Of a stretch of 64,000 nucleotides of DNA, positions 37,952 through 46,727 are shown piece after piece. Below the pieces are notes generated by a model that was not told the origin of the DNA, searched no databases, and worked only from the letters and a program-made list of their open reading frames with translations. This stretch comes from Actinorhabdospora filicis. GTDB lineage: Bacteria; Actinomycetota; Actinomycetes; Mycobacteriales; Micromonosporaceae. Where the stretch lies: positions 1 through 64,000 of the forward strand of contig NZ_BSTX01000005.1 in the NCBI RefSeq assembly GCF_030269765.1. Direction: 5' to 3'. Position numbers and translations under genes: made by a program. Within the stretch, counting starts at the first letter, position 1. Each line of letters opens with the position of its first letter.

Positions 37952-39376
37952 TCACTCTCCCGCGTCGGGCAGGACTCCCCGCTCCTTCGCCCACCGCCAC
38001 AGCTCCGCCTCCGCCTCGTCGCGCGACAGCGGCCCGCGGTCCAGGCGGATCTCCTTCAGGTGCTGCCACGCCTCGCCGACCACCCGGCCGGGCGGTACGC
38101 CCAGGAGCCGCATGATCTCGTTGCCGTCGAGGTCGGGGCGCACGCGCGCGAGGTCCTCTTCCTCCTCGATGCGCGCGATGCGCTCTTCGAGCGCGTCGTA
38201 GTCGGCGGCGAGGCGGGCGGCCTTGCGCTTGTTGCGGGTGGTGACGTCGGAGCGGGTCAGCTTGTGCAGGCGGGCCAGTTCGTCACCGGCGTCGGTGACG
38301 TAGCGGCGGACGGCGGAGTCGGTCCACTCGCCGCGGCCGTAGCCGTAGAAGCGCAGGTGCAGCGCGATCAGGTGGGCGATCGCGGTGATCTGCTCCTTGG
38401 GGAACTTCAGCTCGCGCAGGCGGCGCTTGGCCATGCGCGCACCGGCCAGCTCGTGGTGGTGGAAGGTCACGCGGCCGTCGGTGCCCATGCCCTTGGTGTC
38501 GGGTTTGCCGATGTCGTGCAGTAGTGCCGCGATGCGCAAGACCACGTCGGGCGCGCCGTCCTCCAGGGCGACGGCGTTGCGGACGACGGTGAGGGTGTGC
38601 TCGTAGACGTCCTTGTGCTGGGCGTGCTCGTCGATCTGCATCTTGAGCGCGGGCAGCTCCGGCAGGAACACCTCGGCGAGCCCGGTGTCCACCAGCAGCC
38701 GCAGCCCGAGGACGGGGTCGGCGGCGCCCATGAGCTTGACGAACTCGTCGCGGACGCGCTCGGCGGTGATGCGGGACAGGTCGCCCGACATCGCCGTCAT
38801 CGCCGCGCGGACGTCGGCGTCGACCTCGAACTCCAGCTGCGCGGCGAAGCGGGCCGCGCGCAGCATCCGCAGCGGGTCGTCGGCGAAGGACTCCTCGGGC
38901 GTGGCGGGGGTCCGCAGGACGCGCCGGGCGAGGTCGCCGCGGCCGTCGAAGGGGTCGCTGAAGACGTGTTCGGGCACCGAGACCGCCATGGCGTTGACGG
39001 TGAAGTCGCGGCGGCGCAGGTCGTCTTCGAGGGTGTCGCCGTAGGCCACGATCGGGTTGCGCGACACCCGGTCGTACTGGTCGGCCCGGAACGTGGTGAC
39101 CTCCACCCGTTCGCCCTGGAACATCGCGCCGATCGTGCCGAAGGCCGCGCCGGTCGTCCAAGTGGTGGTGCCGAGGCGTTCCAGCAGCTCCAGGGTCTGC
39201 TCGGGGCGCGCGGACGTGGCGAAGTCCAGGTCCTCCCAGGCCGCGCGGCCCAGGAGCGCGTCCCGCACGGAGCCGCCGACGAGGTGCAGTTCGAACCCGG
39301 CGTCGGCGAAGGCCCGGCCGAGTTCATCGGCGACCGGGGGGACACTGGGCACGGCGGTAGCGATACGGTCTGACAT
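37952..39376 (-). CDS. cca: CCA tRNA nucleotidyltransferase
   Basis: A 474-aa class II enzyme that adds or repairs the CCA end of tRNAs. LHLVGGSVRDALLGR (about residues 31-45) and DLDFAT carry the nucleotidyltransferase Gly-rich loop and metal Asp pair, and RRRDFTVNAMA follows. An HD-type domain is present (ALLHDIGKPDTKG, FHHHELAGA, about 248-275). It is divergent from murJ, the standard actinobacterial neighbour. A TAGGCT hexamer lies 9 nt before ATG 39376. Confidence 0.94.
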   Translation of the reverse strand: MSDRIATAVPSVPPVADELGRAFADAGFELHLVGGSVRDALLGRAAWEDLDFATSARPEQTLELLERLGTTTWTTGAAFGTIGAMFQGERVEVTTFRADQYDRVSRNPIVAYGDTLEDDLRRRDFTVNAMAVSVPEHVFSDPFDGRGDLARRVLRTPATPEESFADDPLRMLRAARFAAQLEFEVDADVRAAMTAMSGDLSRITAERVRDEFVKLMGAADPVLGLRLLVDTGLAEVFLPELPALKMQIDEHAQHKDVYEHTLTVVRNAVALEDGAPDVVLRIAALLHDIGKPDTKGMGTDGRVTFHHHELAGARMAKRRLRELKFPKEQITAIAHLIALHLRFYGYGRGEWTDSAVRRYVTDAGDELARLHKLTRSDVTTRNKRKAARLAADYDALEERIARIEEEEDLARVRPDLDGNEIMRLLGVPPGRVVGEAWQHLKEIRLDRGPLSRDEAEAELWRWAKERGVLPDAGE

Positions 39377-39417
39377 CGATCGGAAAGCCTATCCGACCCA
39401 TTCGGGGAGACATTCGT

Positions 39418-41040
39418 ATGGCCGAGGCGACCAGCACCGAGACCGGCGGAAGCGTCGTCCGCAGCAGCGCCGTCATGGCGGTCGGGACGATCGTGAGCCG
39501 CCTGACCGGTTTCGGCCGAAGTGCCGTGATCGCCGCCGCGATCGGCGGCGCGGCCGTCGGCAACGCCTACGCCACCGCGCAGTTCTTCCCGCAGATGATC
39601 TACGAGTTCCTCCTCGGCGGCATCCTGACCAGCGTCCTGGTGCCGCTGCTGGTGCGCGCCCGCAAGGAGGACGCCGACCGCGGCGAGGCCTACACGCAGC
39701 GCTTCGTGACGCTGATCGTGCTGCTGCTGAGCGCGGCGACGGTCCTGGTGGTGGCCTGCGCGCCGCTGCTGGCCAAGGCGCTGACGAAGGAGAACACCGG
39801 CCTCGTCACCGACCTGTCGTACCTGATGCTGCCGATGATCTTCTTCTACGGCGTGGCGGCGGTGCTGGCGGCGATCCTGAACACGCGCGGGCACTTCGCG
39901 GCCCCGATGTGGGCGCCGATCCTGAACAACCTCGTCATCATCGGCACCGGCGTGCTGTTCATGGTGATGTTCGGCGCGGTGGCGATCATCCCCGAGAACA
40001 TGACCGCCCCGATGATCCTGGTCCTGGGCGGCGGGACGACGCTCGGCATCGTCGTGCAGGTCCTCGGGCTGCTCCCGGCGCTGCGCAGCGTGGGCTTCAA
40101 GATGAAGTTCCGCTTCGACTTCCGCGCGCTGCACCTGGGCCACATCGCCCGCCTGTCGGGCTGGATGTTCTGCTACGTCGCGGTCAGCCAGGTCTCGGTG
40201 ATCGCGGTGCTGCGCATCCTGAACGAGGTCTCGGCCAACGACAAGGACGCCGCCGGCCCGGCCATTTACAACAACGCCTACCTGCTGATGATGATGGCGC
40301 ACGGCATCGTGGCGGTCTCGATCATCACCGCGCTGATGCCGCGCATGTCCGAGGCCGCCGCCGAGGGCCGCAAGGCCGACGTCGCGGCCTACCTCTCGCA
40401 GGGCGTCCGGCTGTCCGCGGTGATCCTGCTGCCGGCCACCGGCGGTTTCATCGTGCTGGGGACGACGCTGGCGCCGCTGCTGTTCGGCTGGGGCCAGTTC
40501 ACCCACGACCAGGCCGTCACCACCGGCCTGGTGACCGCGGTGGCGGGCCTTTCACTGATGCCCTTCGCGATCAGCCAGCTGCAGACCTTCGCCTTCTACG
40601 CGATGCCGGACACCAAGACCCCGGCGCTGCTGAACATCCCGTCCGTCGCGATGCGCGTCGGGGTGTACCTGCTGACCTTCGCGCTGCTGCCGGCCACGAT
40701 GGTGGCGCAGGGGCTCATGGTCGGCAACGGAGTGTCCTATGTGGTCGCCGCGTTCCTGGGCGCGGTCCTGCTGCGCCGGAGCCTGGGGCCGCTGGGGATG
40801 GGCCGCATCTTCGGGACGCTCGTCAAGCTCACCGTCGCCGCCGCGGCCGGCTCGGTGGCGGCCTGGCTGGCGATGCTGGTGCTGCCGAACGACATGGTCT
40901 CCGGCAAGGTCGACGCGGTCATCAACCTGATCGTCGGCGGGGGCGTCCTGGCGGTCGTCTACCTGGTCGTCGCGGTGATGCTGAAGACGAAAGAGGTCAC
41001 CGACGTCGTGGGTCTGGTGAAAGGCAAACTCGGCCGATAG
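39418..41040 (+). CDS. murJ: Lipid II flippase MurJ (MviN)
   Basis: A 540-aa protein with about 14 membrane helices and the MurJ signature regions: VGTIVSRLTGFGRSAVIAAAIG near the start, FFPQMIYEFLLGGILTSVLVPLL, and ILNTRGHFAAPMWAPILNN. MurJ moves lipid II across the membrane for peptidoglycan synthesis. In mycobacteria the protein continues into a pseudokinase and extracellular domain; here the chain ends after helix 14, and a separate gene encodes those parts. It heads the murJ-pseudokinase-sigM-anti-sigma block. Confidence 0.94.
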   Translation: MAEATSTETGGSVVRSSAVMAVGTIVSRLTGFGRSAVIAAAIGGAAVGNAYATAQFFPQMIYEFLLGGILTSVLVPLLVRARKEDADRGEAYTQRFVTLIVLLLSAATVLVVACAPLLAKALTKENTGLVTDLSYLMLPMIFFYGVAAVLAAILNTRGHFAAPMWAPILNNLVIIGTGVLFMVMFGAVAIIPENMTAPMILVLGGGTTLGIVVQVLGLLPALRSVGFKMKFRFDFRALHLGHIARLSGWMFCYVAVSQVSVIAVLRILNEVSANDKDAAGPAIYNNAYLLMMMAHGIVAVSIITALMPRMSEAAAEGRKADVAAYLSQGVRLSAVILLPATGGFIVLGTTLAPLLFGWGQFTHDQAVTTGLVTAVAGLSLMPFAISQLQTFAFYAMPDTKTPALLNIPSVAMRVGVYLLTFALLPATMVAQGLMVGNGVSYVVAAFLGAVLLRRSLGPLGMGRIFGTLVKLTVAAAAGSVAAWLAMLVLPNDMVSGKVDAVINLIVGGGVLAVVYLVVAVMLKTKEVTDVVGLVKGKLGR

Positions 41041-41151
41041 CGTTCGTCGTCGTACCGGAGTAGTAGAACGGACCTCGCCTATAGGCGTCCGGGGCCGGGC
41101 ACATTAGGCTGTCTAGAGTCCGCAGGCCGCCAGACCGAGGAGGGACCAGAA

Positions 41152-42588
41152 GTGGCACAGGTCGGTGCGCCCGCGGTGGGTGAACTTCTCGCCGACCGTT
41201 ACCGGCTCGACGAGCACATCAATGATGACTCGACCGGCCGTCAGGTCTGGCGCGGCACCGATGTCCTGCTCGCCCGTCCCGTCACCGTCGTCCTACGGAC
41301 GCCGGGTGGGGAAGAGGCGCAGGAGATGCTCACGGCCGCGGTGGCCGCCTCGCGCGTCAACCACGCGCACATCGTCGGCGTCTACGACGCCGTGGACGAG
41401 GGCGATCGCGCCTACATCGTCCGCGAGTGGGTCGAGGGCCGCTCACTTCGCGACATCGTCATCCACTCCCCGCTGGACGCCAACCACGCGATCTCGCTGA
41501 CCCTCGCGGTCGCCGAGGCCGTCGCGGCGGTGCACGCCTCAGGAGTGGCGCACGGGAACGTGCACCCCGGCACCGTCCTGCTCTCCGACGACGACCGGGT
41601 CGTGCTCTCCGACCCCCGCGGTGGCGCCGCCGCCACCCAGACGGGTGACGTGCGCGCGATCGGCGCGACCCTGTACTGCGCCCTCACCGGCCTGTGGCCG
41701 CGCGAGGTCCCGGGCCCGGCGATCCTGCCGGACGCCGGTCGCGACGACAGCGGCCGCATCCTCCCCGCCGCCGAGGCCAAGCCGGGCGTCCCCGGCTACC
41801 TCGACCGGCTCACCACCGAACTGCTGGACCCGTCGGAGTCCCCGCCCACGGCCGCCGAGCTCGTCGACGAGCTGAGCCGCCTGGAGGGCACCGAGGGAAC
41901 CGGCGCGCTGGAGTTCGTCACCGAACCCGACTCCTCCCCCGAGGGGACGGTCTCGCGCCCGGTCGGCAAGCGCTTCGCCTACGGCATCGCGGGCATGGTC
42001 GTGGTGGCGCTGCTGGCGCTGCTGGTGGTCACCAAGCTGCTCCCGGACGGCGAGCCGGCCGGTGGAAACCCCGGCGGGGTCGTCGCCGATCCCTCGTCCT
42101 CGGCGAAGACGACCGCCGCGCAGGAGCTCCAGCTGTCCGGCGACAAGGTCAAGCTCATCAAGCCCAACTCGGAGAACGAGCAGCAGGGCGACATCCCCAA
42201 GACCGTCGACGGCGACCCGAAGACCAGCTGGCACACCAACTGGTACACCAAGCCCAACTTCGGCAACATCCCGGAGAGCCAGCCGGGCATGGGCCTGCTC
42301 ATCGACCTCGGCGAGGAACGCGAGATCACCCAGGTGATCGTCCACTTGGGACAGACGGGCAGTGAGATCTCCCTGCGCGCCGGGACCGACGTGTCCGACA
42401 CCAAGGGCATCATCGACGACTTCACCACCCTCGACGGTCCCAAGGTCAACGACAAGGCCACCGTGCGGTTCGCGCCCGATCCCGGGACGAAGACCCGCTA
42501 CCTGATGGTGTGGATCGGCAAGCTCGGCCCCAAGGGCGATGGCACCTTCCAGGCCACCGTCCAGGAAATCACCGTGTACGCGAACTGA
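41152..42588 (+). CDS. Membrane pseudokinase with extracellular discoidin-like domain, MurJ partner
   Basis: A 478-aa protein. Residues about 12-246 are kinase-like but dead: the VAIK lysine is absent (VTVVLRTP), HRD is HGN (134-136), and DFG is DPR (154-156). One membrane helix follows (277-297) and an extracellular beta domain of the discoidin type (about 320-478, GDPKTSWHTNWY, DLGEEREITQVIVHLG). The same parts are fused to MurJ in Mycobacterium tuberculosis Rv3910, where the phosphorylated pseudokinase recruits FhaA. GTG 41152 follows GAGGAGGGA; a TAGGCT box lies upstream. Confidence 0.85.
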   Translation: MAQVGAPAVGELLADRYRLDEHINDDSTGRQVWRGTDVLLARPVTVVLRTPGGEEAQEMLTAAVAASRVNHAHIVGVYDAVDEGDRAYIVREWVEGRSLRDIVIHSPLDANHAISLTLAVAEAVAAVHASGVAHGNVHPGTVLLSDDDRVVLSDPRGGAAATQTGDVRAIGATLYCALTGLWPREVPGPAILPDAGRDDSGRILPAAEAKPGVPGYLDRLTTELLDPSESPPTAAELVDELSRLEGTEGTGALEFVTEPDSSPEGTVSRPVGKRFAYGIAGMVVVALLALLVVTKLLPDGEPAGGNPGGVVADPSSSAKTTAAQELQLSGDKVKLIKPNSENEQQGDIPKTVDGDPKTSWHTNWYTKPNFGNIPESQPGMGLLIDLGEEREITQVIVHLGQTGSEISLRAGTDVSDTKGIIDDFTTLDGPKVNDKATVRFAPDPGTKTRYLMVWIGKLGPKGDGTFQATVQEITVYAN

Positions 42589-42589
42589 C

Positions 42590-43198
42590 ATGGAAGAGCC
42601 GTCGGACGCCGAACTCCTGCGTCGCCACCTCATCGGCGACCGTGAGGCCTTCGGCGAGCTCTTCCGCCGTCACCGCGAGCGGCTGTGGGCGGTCTCCCTG
42701 CGCACCCTGGGGCATCCCGAGGACGCCGCCGACGCGCTCCAGGAGGCGATGATCTCGGCCTACCGGGGCGCGGCGAAGTTCCGCGGCGACTCGGCGGTCA
42801 CCACCTGGCTGCACCGGATCGTGGTCAACGCGTGCCTGGACCGGGTCCGCCGCAACAAGGTCCGCGCCACCGTCCCGCTGCCCGAGGGCGGCCCGGAGCC
42901 GGTGGCGCCCGACGGCGACCCGGCGCACGTGGCGACGACCCTCGCCGTCGAGCAGGCCCTGTCGGCGCTGCCCTTCGACCAGCGCGCGGCCCTCGTCCTG
43001 GTCGACATGATGGGCTACCCCGTGGGGGAGACCTCGTCGATCCTGGGCGTGCCCGAGGGCACGGTGAAGAGCAGGTGTGCGCGAGGTCGCACCCGGCTGG
43101 CCGAGATGCTGGGGCATTTGCGGAACCCGGACGCCGATCCGGCCGTCCCATCGACAACACCGGGAGTTCACGGCGGGCGAGAGGAGAGCGGCGGATGA
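42590..43198 (+). CDS. sigM: ECF RNA polymerase sigma factor, SigM-like
   Basis: A 202-aa ECF sigma factor. Region 2 (about residues 20-90) includes DAADALQEAMISAYRGAAKFRGDSAVTTWLHRIVVNACLDRVR, and region 4 (about 125-180) AALVLVDMMGYPVGETSSILGVPEGTVKSRCARGR. Its place after murJ and the pseudokinase and before trxBA is the conserved sigM locus of actinomycetes, where it governs envelope-stress genes. ATG 42590 follows the pseudokinase stop by 1 bp; its own stop overlaps the anti-sigma start (ATGA). The gene name is assigned from position. Confidence 0.9.
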   Translation: MEEPSDAELLRRHLIGDREAFGELFRRHRERLWAVSLRTLGHPEDAADALQEAMISAYRGAAKFRGDSAVTTWLHRIVVNACLDRVRRNKVRATVPLPEGGPEPVAPDGDPAHVATTLAVEQALSALPFDQRAALVLVDMMGYPVGETSSILGVPEGTVKSRCARGRTRLAEMLGHLRNPDADPAVPSTTPGVHGGREESGG

Positions 43199-43902
43199 CG
43201 GAGTCACCGGACCGGGCGGCCGACGCGGTACGCGCCGACCTGCGGCTGCTCGCGGACGCGACCCCGCCCATGCCGGCCGAGCTGATCACCCGCCTCGACC
43301 TGGCGCTGGCGGCGGAGATCGCCGCGCCTCCCGCTCTCATTTCGGACGGCCCCGCGACACGCCCGAGCCGCCGCCGCTGGCCCCGGCTCGTGGTCGCCTT
43401 CACCACCGGCGTGATGGTCCTGGCCGGGCTCACCGTCGGCGCGACCGCGCTCTGGCGCGGCCAGCAGCAGGACACCGCCGGTGACTCCAGCGCCGCCTCA
43501 CCCCAGTCCCGCCGCGAGTCCCCCGCGCCCACGTCGGCGGTCAAGGACGGCACCGAGGGCCTCAACGGCGGCCCCGACGAGGGCGGGCCGCGCGTCCTGC
43601 GCTCCGGCAAGGACTACACCGAGTCGACCCTCCGCGAGGTGGGCTCGGGAGCCTCGATGGCCGAGAAGTCCACCGATCCCGTGCTGGACCGCCTCTCGTC
43701 GTCCCCCTCGGCCCGCGAGGACTGCTTCACCGCGATCCTCGGCGCCTACCCCGGCCGCGTGACCCTGGCCGACTTCGGCTACTTCAAAGGCACCCCGGCC
43801 CTGGTGGTGCGGGTGACCTCGGACGGAGCGGAGCGCTTCGTGGCCGTCGGCGCCGACTGCGGCGTGGCGGGACCGGACGAGCTGTACACGGTCGCGGCCT
43901 GA
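43195..43902 (+). CDS. Membrane anti-sigma factor for the adjacent ECF sigma factor
   Basis: A 235-aa protein with a cytosolic N-terminal region (1-60, APPxMPAELITRLDLALAAE) and one membrane helix (about 64-87), then a Ser/Pro-rich linker and an extracellular domain containing two cysteines (about 178 and 222). ATG overlaps the sigma stop by 4 bp, a hallmark of sigma/anti-sigma pairs. It likely holds the sigma factor inactive at the membrane until an envelope signal acts. It has no obvious HxxxCxxC zinc motif. Confidence 0.82.
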   Translation: MTESPDRAADAVRADLRLLADATPPMPAELITRLDLALAAEIAAPPALISDGPATRPSRRRWPRLVVAFTTGVMVLAGLTVGATALWRGQQQDTAGDSSAASPQSRRESPAPTSAVKDGTEGLNGGPDEGGPRVLRSGKDYTESTLREVGSGASMAEKSTDPVLDRLSSSPSAREDCFTAILGAYPGRVTLADFGYFKGTPALVVRVTSDGAERFVAVGADCGVAGPDELYTVAA

Positions 43903-44055
43903 GGCCCACCCCTCATCACTCTTGCCCCCGGGTTAGGGGGTAAGCAGGCCCCGGTCCGACCCCTTGGGCCGCCTTCCGCCTGACCCCTCAGGCCGGGCGA
44001 CGGCCCTCCACACCTCTTCTTCCTTCGTTCCTCGCACCCGTTCTCCATGACCCAG

Positions 44056-44075
44056 GGCGGCGCTTCGGCGCCGCC
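44056..44075 (+). terminator. Hairpin with UUCG tetraloop
   Basis: GGCGGCGC-TTCG-GCGCCGCC, an 8-bp perfect stem capped by the very stable UUCG loop, 153 bp after the anti-sigma stop. Confidence 0.65.
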
Positions 44076-44125
44076 TTCGGCATTTCCGCAGCTCAGTGCC
44101 GGGTTAGCGGTCGCCTCAAAATTTC

Positions 44126-44178
44126 TTAGGTCAAACACAAACTTGTGCTTGACACATTAGATGGGTGCGACCTAAAGT
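44126..44178 (+). promoter_or_regulatory. Strong promoter with inverted-repeat control element
   Basis: -35 TTGACA (44149-44154), 18-bp spacer, -10 TAAAGT (44173-44178). TTAGGTC (44126-44132) and GACCTAA (44169-44175) form an inverted repeat whose right arm overlaps the -10; CACAA-AC-TTGTG (44137-44148) abuts the -35. The stretch is notably AT-richer than its surroundings. It drives the 128-aa gene at 44216. Confidence 0.6.
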
Positions 44179-44215
44179 TAGCCTCGTTCCAAGTTGAGCC
44201 AGTCAAGGAGTCAGG

Positions 44216-44602
44216 TTGCGAAACCCCACCGCGTACCCCGCGCAGCACCACTACCACCGCCGCTCGATCACGACCGGCACGCACGGCGGCACGACCCGCA
44301 CCATCGGCGCCACCGCCGTCCGCACCGCCTCTGCCACCCGCACCGCCCCGAACAAGGAGATCCGTATGAACGCGCAGCGCACCACTCTCATCCCGGCCCT
44401 CTCCGTGGCCACCGCCGTCACCCCCACCGCCCTCACCACCGCTCAGATGGAGATCCAGATGCGAAGCACCAACGGCACCACCCGCTCCTCCGTTCTCGCC
44501 GTCGCCGTCGCGAAGAGCCGCCACAAGCACGACCCCCGCGCCCGCGACCTGGCCGTACGCGGCCGCCAGTACGACTTCCGCAAGGGCGGCTACCGACGCT
44601 GA
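44216..44602 (+). CDS. 128-aa basic Thr/Ala/His/Arg-rich protein, unknown
   Basis: No family recognised. Almost every codon in this frame ends in G or C, from TTG 44216 to the stop, so it is very probably translated. AAGGAG (44205-44210) is 5 nt before the TTG; a second AAGGAG precedes an in-frame ATG at 44366, which would give a 78-aa form. The N-terminus is His/Thr-rich (HHYHRRSITTGTHGG), the centre Thr/Ala-rich, and the C-terminus strongly basic (RHKHDPRARDLAVRGRQYDF). It has a strong regulated promoter upstream and a hairpin 140 bp downstream. It could be a metal-responsive small protein, but that is a guess. Confidence 0.65.
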   Translation: MRNPTAYPAQHHYHRRSITTGTHGGTTRTIGATAVRTASATRTAPNKEIRMNAQRTTLIPALSVATAVTPTALTTAQMEIQMRSTNGTTRSSVLAVAVAKSRHKHDPRARDLAVRGRQYDFRKGGYRR

Positions 44603-44744
44603 CCCCGCGACGTTCACCGAGAGAACGCACCGCGTGAGCGCACGACATGAAGAACACGGCGTACACCGCTGAGACCGGGTACTTCGCGACTGAGTGCATA
44701 AAGCCTGAGTCCACAGAGCCCGAGTACATGGACATCACCGCGAC

Positions 44745-44776
44745 GAAGCCCCGCCCGGGCCATCGGGCGGGGCTTC
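44745..44776 (+). terminator. 13-bp hairpin terminator
   Basis: GAAGCCCCGCCCG pairs perfectly with CGGGCGGGGCTTC around a GGCCAT loop. It would close the 128-aa gene transcript; the 44603-44744 stretch before it includes an ATG-started frame (44647) that runs through the hairpin and is probably not a gene. Confidence 0.75.
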
Positions 44777-45257
44777 CGCCGTTTCGGGGAGATGAGGCGG
44801 TGCCGGCGGGCCCGCGAAGCTCCAGCCCGCTGCCCGACACCGCACCCGGACGGCCACACGGACGCAAGGCGTGCGAGGCCCACCGCGCCCGGTGGGCTGG
44901 GCGGCCCGTCCCAAACCCTCGCCCCGCCCCTCCCGCCGTTCACCGAACTCCCACGCCACTCCCGGGCCCCGGCGGCGCCTCCATCGCGCCCTCCCGCCGC
45001 CCCTTCGCCCACCCGTCCACCGCTCGGACCGGTCCGTCCGCTTCGCCCAACTCGTCACCCCCGTGTCCCGCCCCACTTCCGGGTACCTCGGCTCGCCGGG
45101 GCGACTCGCCGGGGGTCACTCTTGAATCGGCGGCGTTCTAGGGTCGCGACACACCCCACCCCCGTATGGTCCGAGGCCGCGCGGGTGATGTGCGCGCAGC
45201 TAGACGCGCCGTCCGGCAGCGGCGTGACCAACGCCTCGGTTACGGCGGCTGCCCATC
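44777..45257. other. 481-bp C-rich gap with no recognised gene
   Basis: This stretch is markedly C-rich on the plus strand (many CCC/CCG runs). Frames are open in several phases only because stops are rare at this GC level. I see no start with ribosome site, no conserved residues and no repeats. It ends at the SigR-type promoter of trxB. Confidence 0.5.
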
Positions 45258-45285
45258 GGGAATGTCTTCTCCGTACCATGACGTT
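45258..45285 (+). promoter_or_regulatory. SigR-type promoter of trxBA
   Basis: GGGAAT (45258-45263), 19-bp spacer, GTT (45283-45285). Streptomyces SigR, the thiol-stress sigma factor, recognises GGAAT-N18/19-GTT and drives trxBA. It lies 55 bp before the trxB start. Confidence 0.65.
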
Positions 45286-45339
45286 GCCCGGTCAGTACTC
45301 TCCGACCAACTCGGGCGCCCGAACGTCAAGGAGCATTCC

Positions 45340-46278
45340 GTGAGCGACATCCGCAACGTGATCATCGTGGGGTCCGGTCCCGCCGGTTACACCGCCGCGG
45401 TGTACACCGCGCGCGCCAACCTCAAGCCGCTCGTCATCGAGGGCGCGGAATCCGGTGGCGCGCTGATGACCACGACCGAGGTCGAGAACTTCCCCGGGTT
45501 CGCCGACGGCATCCTGGGTCCCGACCTCATGGACAACATGCGCAAGCAGGCCGAACGCTTCGGCGCCGAGTTCATCACCGATGACGTCACCGACGTCGAC
45601 CTCGACGGCGACGTCAAGAAGGTCACCGTGGGCGGCAAGGTCCACCAGGCCCGCGCCGTCATCCTGGCGACCGGTTCGGCGTGGCGTCCGCTCGGCGTCC
45701 CGGGCGAGCAGGACCTGCTCGGCCACGGGGTGTCGTCCTGCGCCACCTGCGACGGGTTCTTCTTCCGCGACCAGGACATCGTGGTCGTCGGCGGCGGCGA
45801 CTCGGCGATGGAGGAGGCGAACTTCCTGACGAAGTTCGGCCGCACCGTCACCATCGTGCACCGCCGCGACGAGTTCCGCGCGTCCAAGATCATGGCCGAG
45901 CGGGCTCTGAACAACCCCAAGATCACCGTGGAGTGGAACTCCACGGTCGACGAGATCCTCGGCACCGACGGCAAGGTCTCCGGTCTGGTCCTGCGGGACG
46001 TCAAGACCGGCGAGACGCGGACCAAGGAGGCCACCGGCGTGTTCATCGCCATCGGCCACGACCCGCGTTCGGACCTGTTCCGCGGCAAGGTCGACCTCGA
46101 CGACGAGGGTTACGTGACGGTCGCCGCCCCCGGCACCGCCACGAACGTGCCCGGCGTCTTCGCCGCCGGCGACCTCGTCGACCACACCTACCGGCAGGCG
46201 ATCACCGCCGCCGGCACCGGCTGCGCCGCCGCTCTCGACGCCGAGCGCTACGTGGCCGCTTTCGAGCACCAGAACTAG
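45340..46278 (+). CDS. trxB: Thioredoxin reductase
   Basis: A 312-aa NADPH-dependent flavoenzyme that reduces thioredoxin. [19 protein letters not shown] (about residues 8-26) binds FAD, C134-A-T-C137 is the redox pair in [21 protein letters not shown] binds NADPH, and [10 protein letters not shown] is the C-terminal FAD loop. GTG 45340 follows AAGGAG by 6 nt; frames extending further upstream cross the promoter. It forms an operon with trxA and is preceded by a SigR-type promoter. Confidence 0.96.
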   Translation: MSDIRNVIIVGSGPAGYTAAVYTARANLKPLVIEGAESGGALMTTTEVENFPGFADGILGPDLMDNMRKQAERFGAEFITDDVTDVDLDGDVKKVTVGGKVHQARAVILATGSAWRPLGVPGEQDLLGHGVSSCATCDGFFFRDQDIVVVGGGDSAMEEANFLTKFGRTVTIVHRRDEFRASKIMAERALNNPKITVEWNSTVDEILGTDGKVSGLVLRDVKTGETRTKEATGVFIAIGHDPRSDLFRGKVDLDDEGYVTVAAPGTATNVPGVFAAGDLVDHTYRQAITAAGTGCAAALDAERYVAAFEHQN

Positions 46279-46325
46279 CCCTAGGGCTGGGTAAGTCCAC
46301 CGAACTTTTTTCTTCTGATGGGAGC

Positions 46326-46655
46326 ATGACCGTGGGAGCCACCAAGGTCGTCACCGACAAGTCGTTCATCAGCGATGTGCTGCAGGCCGACAAGCCCGTC
46401 CTCGTCGACTTCTGGGCCGAGTGGTGCGGTCCGTGCCGCAAGGTCTCCCCGGTCCTGGAGGAGCTCGCCGGTGAGCTGGGCGAGCAGGTCTCCGTGGTCA
46501 AGCTGGAGATCGACCAGAACCCCGAGACCGCGCGCAACTACCAGGTCATGTCCGTCCCGACGCTGATGCTGTTCAAGGGCGGCCAGCCGGTGGACGCCAT
46601 CGTCGGCGCCAAGCCGAAGGGCGTCATCCGCGGGCTCATCGAGAAGGCCCTCTAG
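46326..46655 (+). CDS. trxA: Thioredoxin
   Basis: A 109-aa thioredoxin with the active site W33-C34-G-P-C37 in VDFWAEWCGPCRK and the cis-Pro loop VMSVPTLMLF. It is reduced by TrxB, encoded 47 bp upstream, and passes electrons to ribonucleotide reductase and other targets. ATG 46326 follows GGGAGC closely; a GTG at 46332 is an alternative. A perfect hairpin closes the operon. Confidence 0.95.
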   Translation: MTVGATKVVTDKSFISDVLQADKPVLVDFWAEWCGPCRKVSPVLEELAGELGEQVSVVKLEIDQNPETARNYQVMSVPTLMLFKGGQPVDAIVGAKPKGVIRGLIEKAL

Positions 46656-46682
46656 ACATCCTTGTCGCGAGTCTTTCGAGTG

Positions 46683-46711
46683 AACGGCGGTCCCGCTTCG
46701 GGGCCGCCGTT
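46683..46711 (+). terminator. trxBA terminator
   Basis: AACGGCGGTCCCG pairs with CGGGGCCGCCGTT around CTT (12 pairs plus one T-G wobble), followed by TTCCC, 28 bp after the trxA stop. Confidence 0.75.
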
Positions 46712-46727
46712 TCCCTATGATCGCCGG

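Noticed and set aside
44647-45141. Plus-strand frame starting MKNTAYTAETGYF
   Set aside because: It reads straight through the perfect terminator hairpin at 44745-44776 into C-rich sequence and has no ribosome binding site; only the first 30 codons look at all protein-like.
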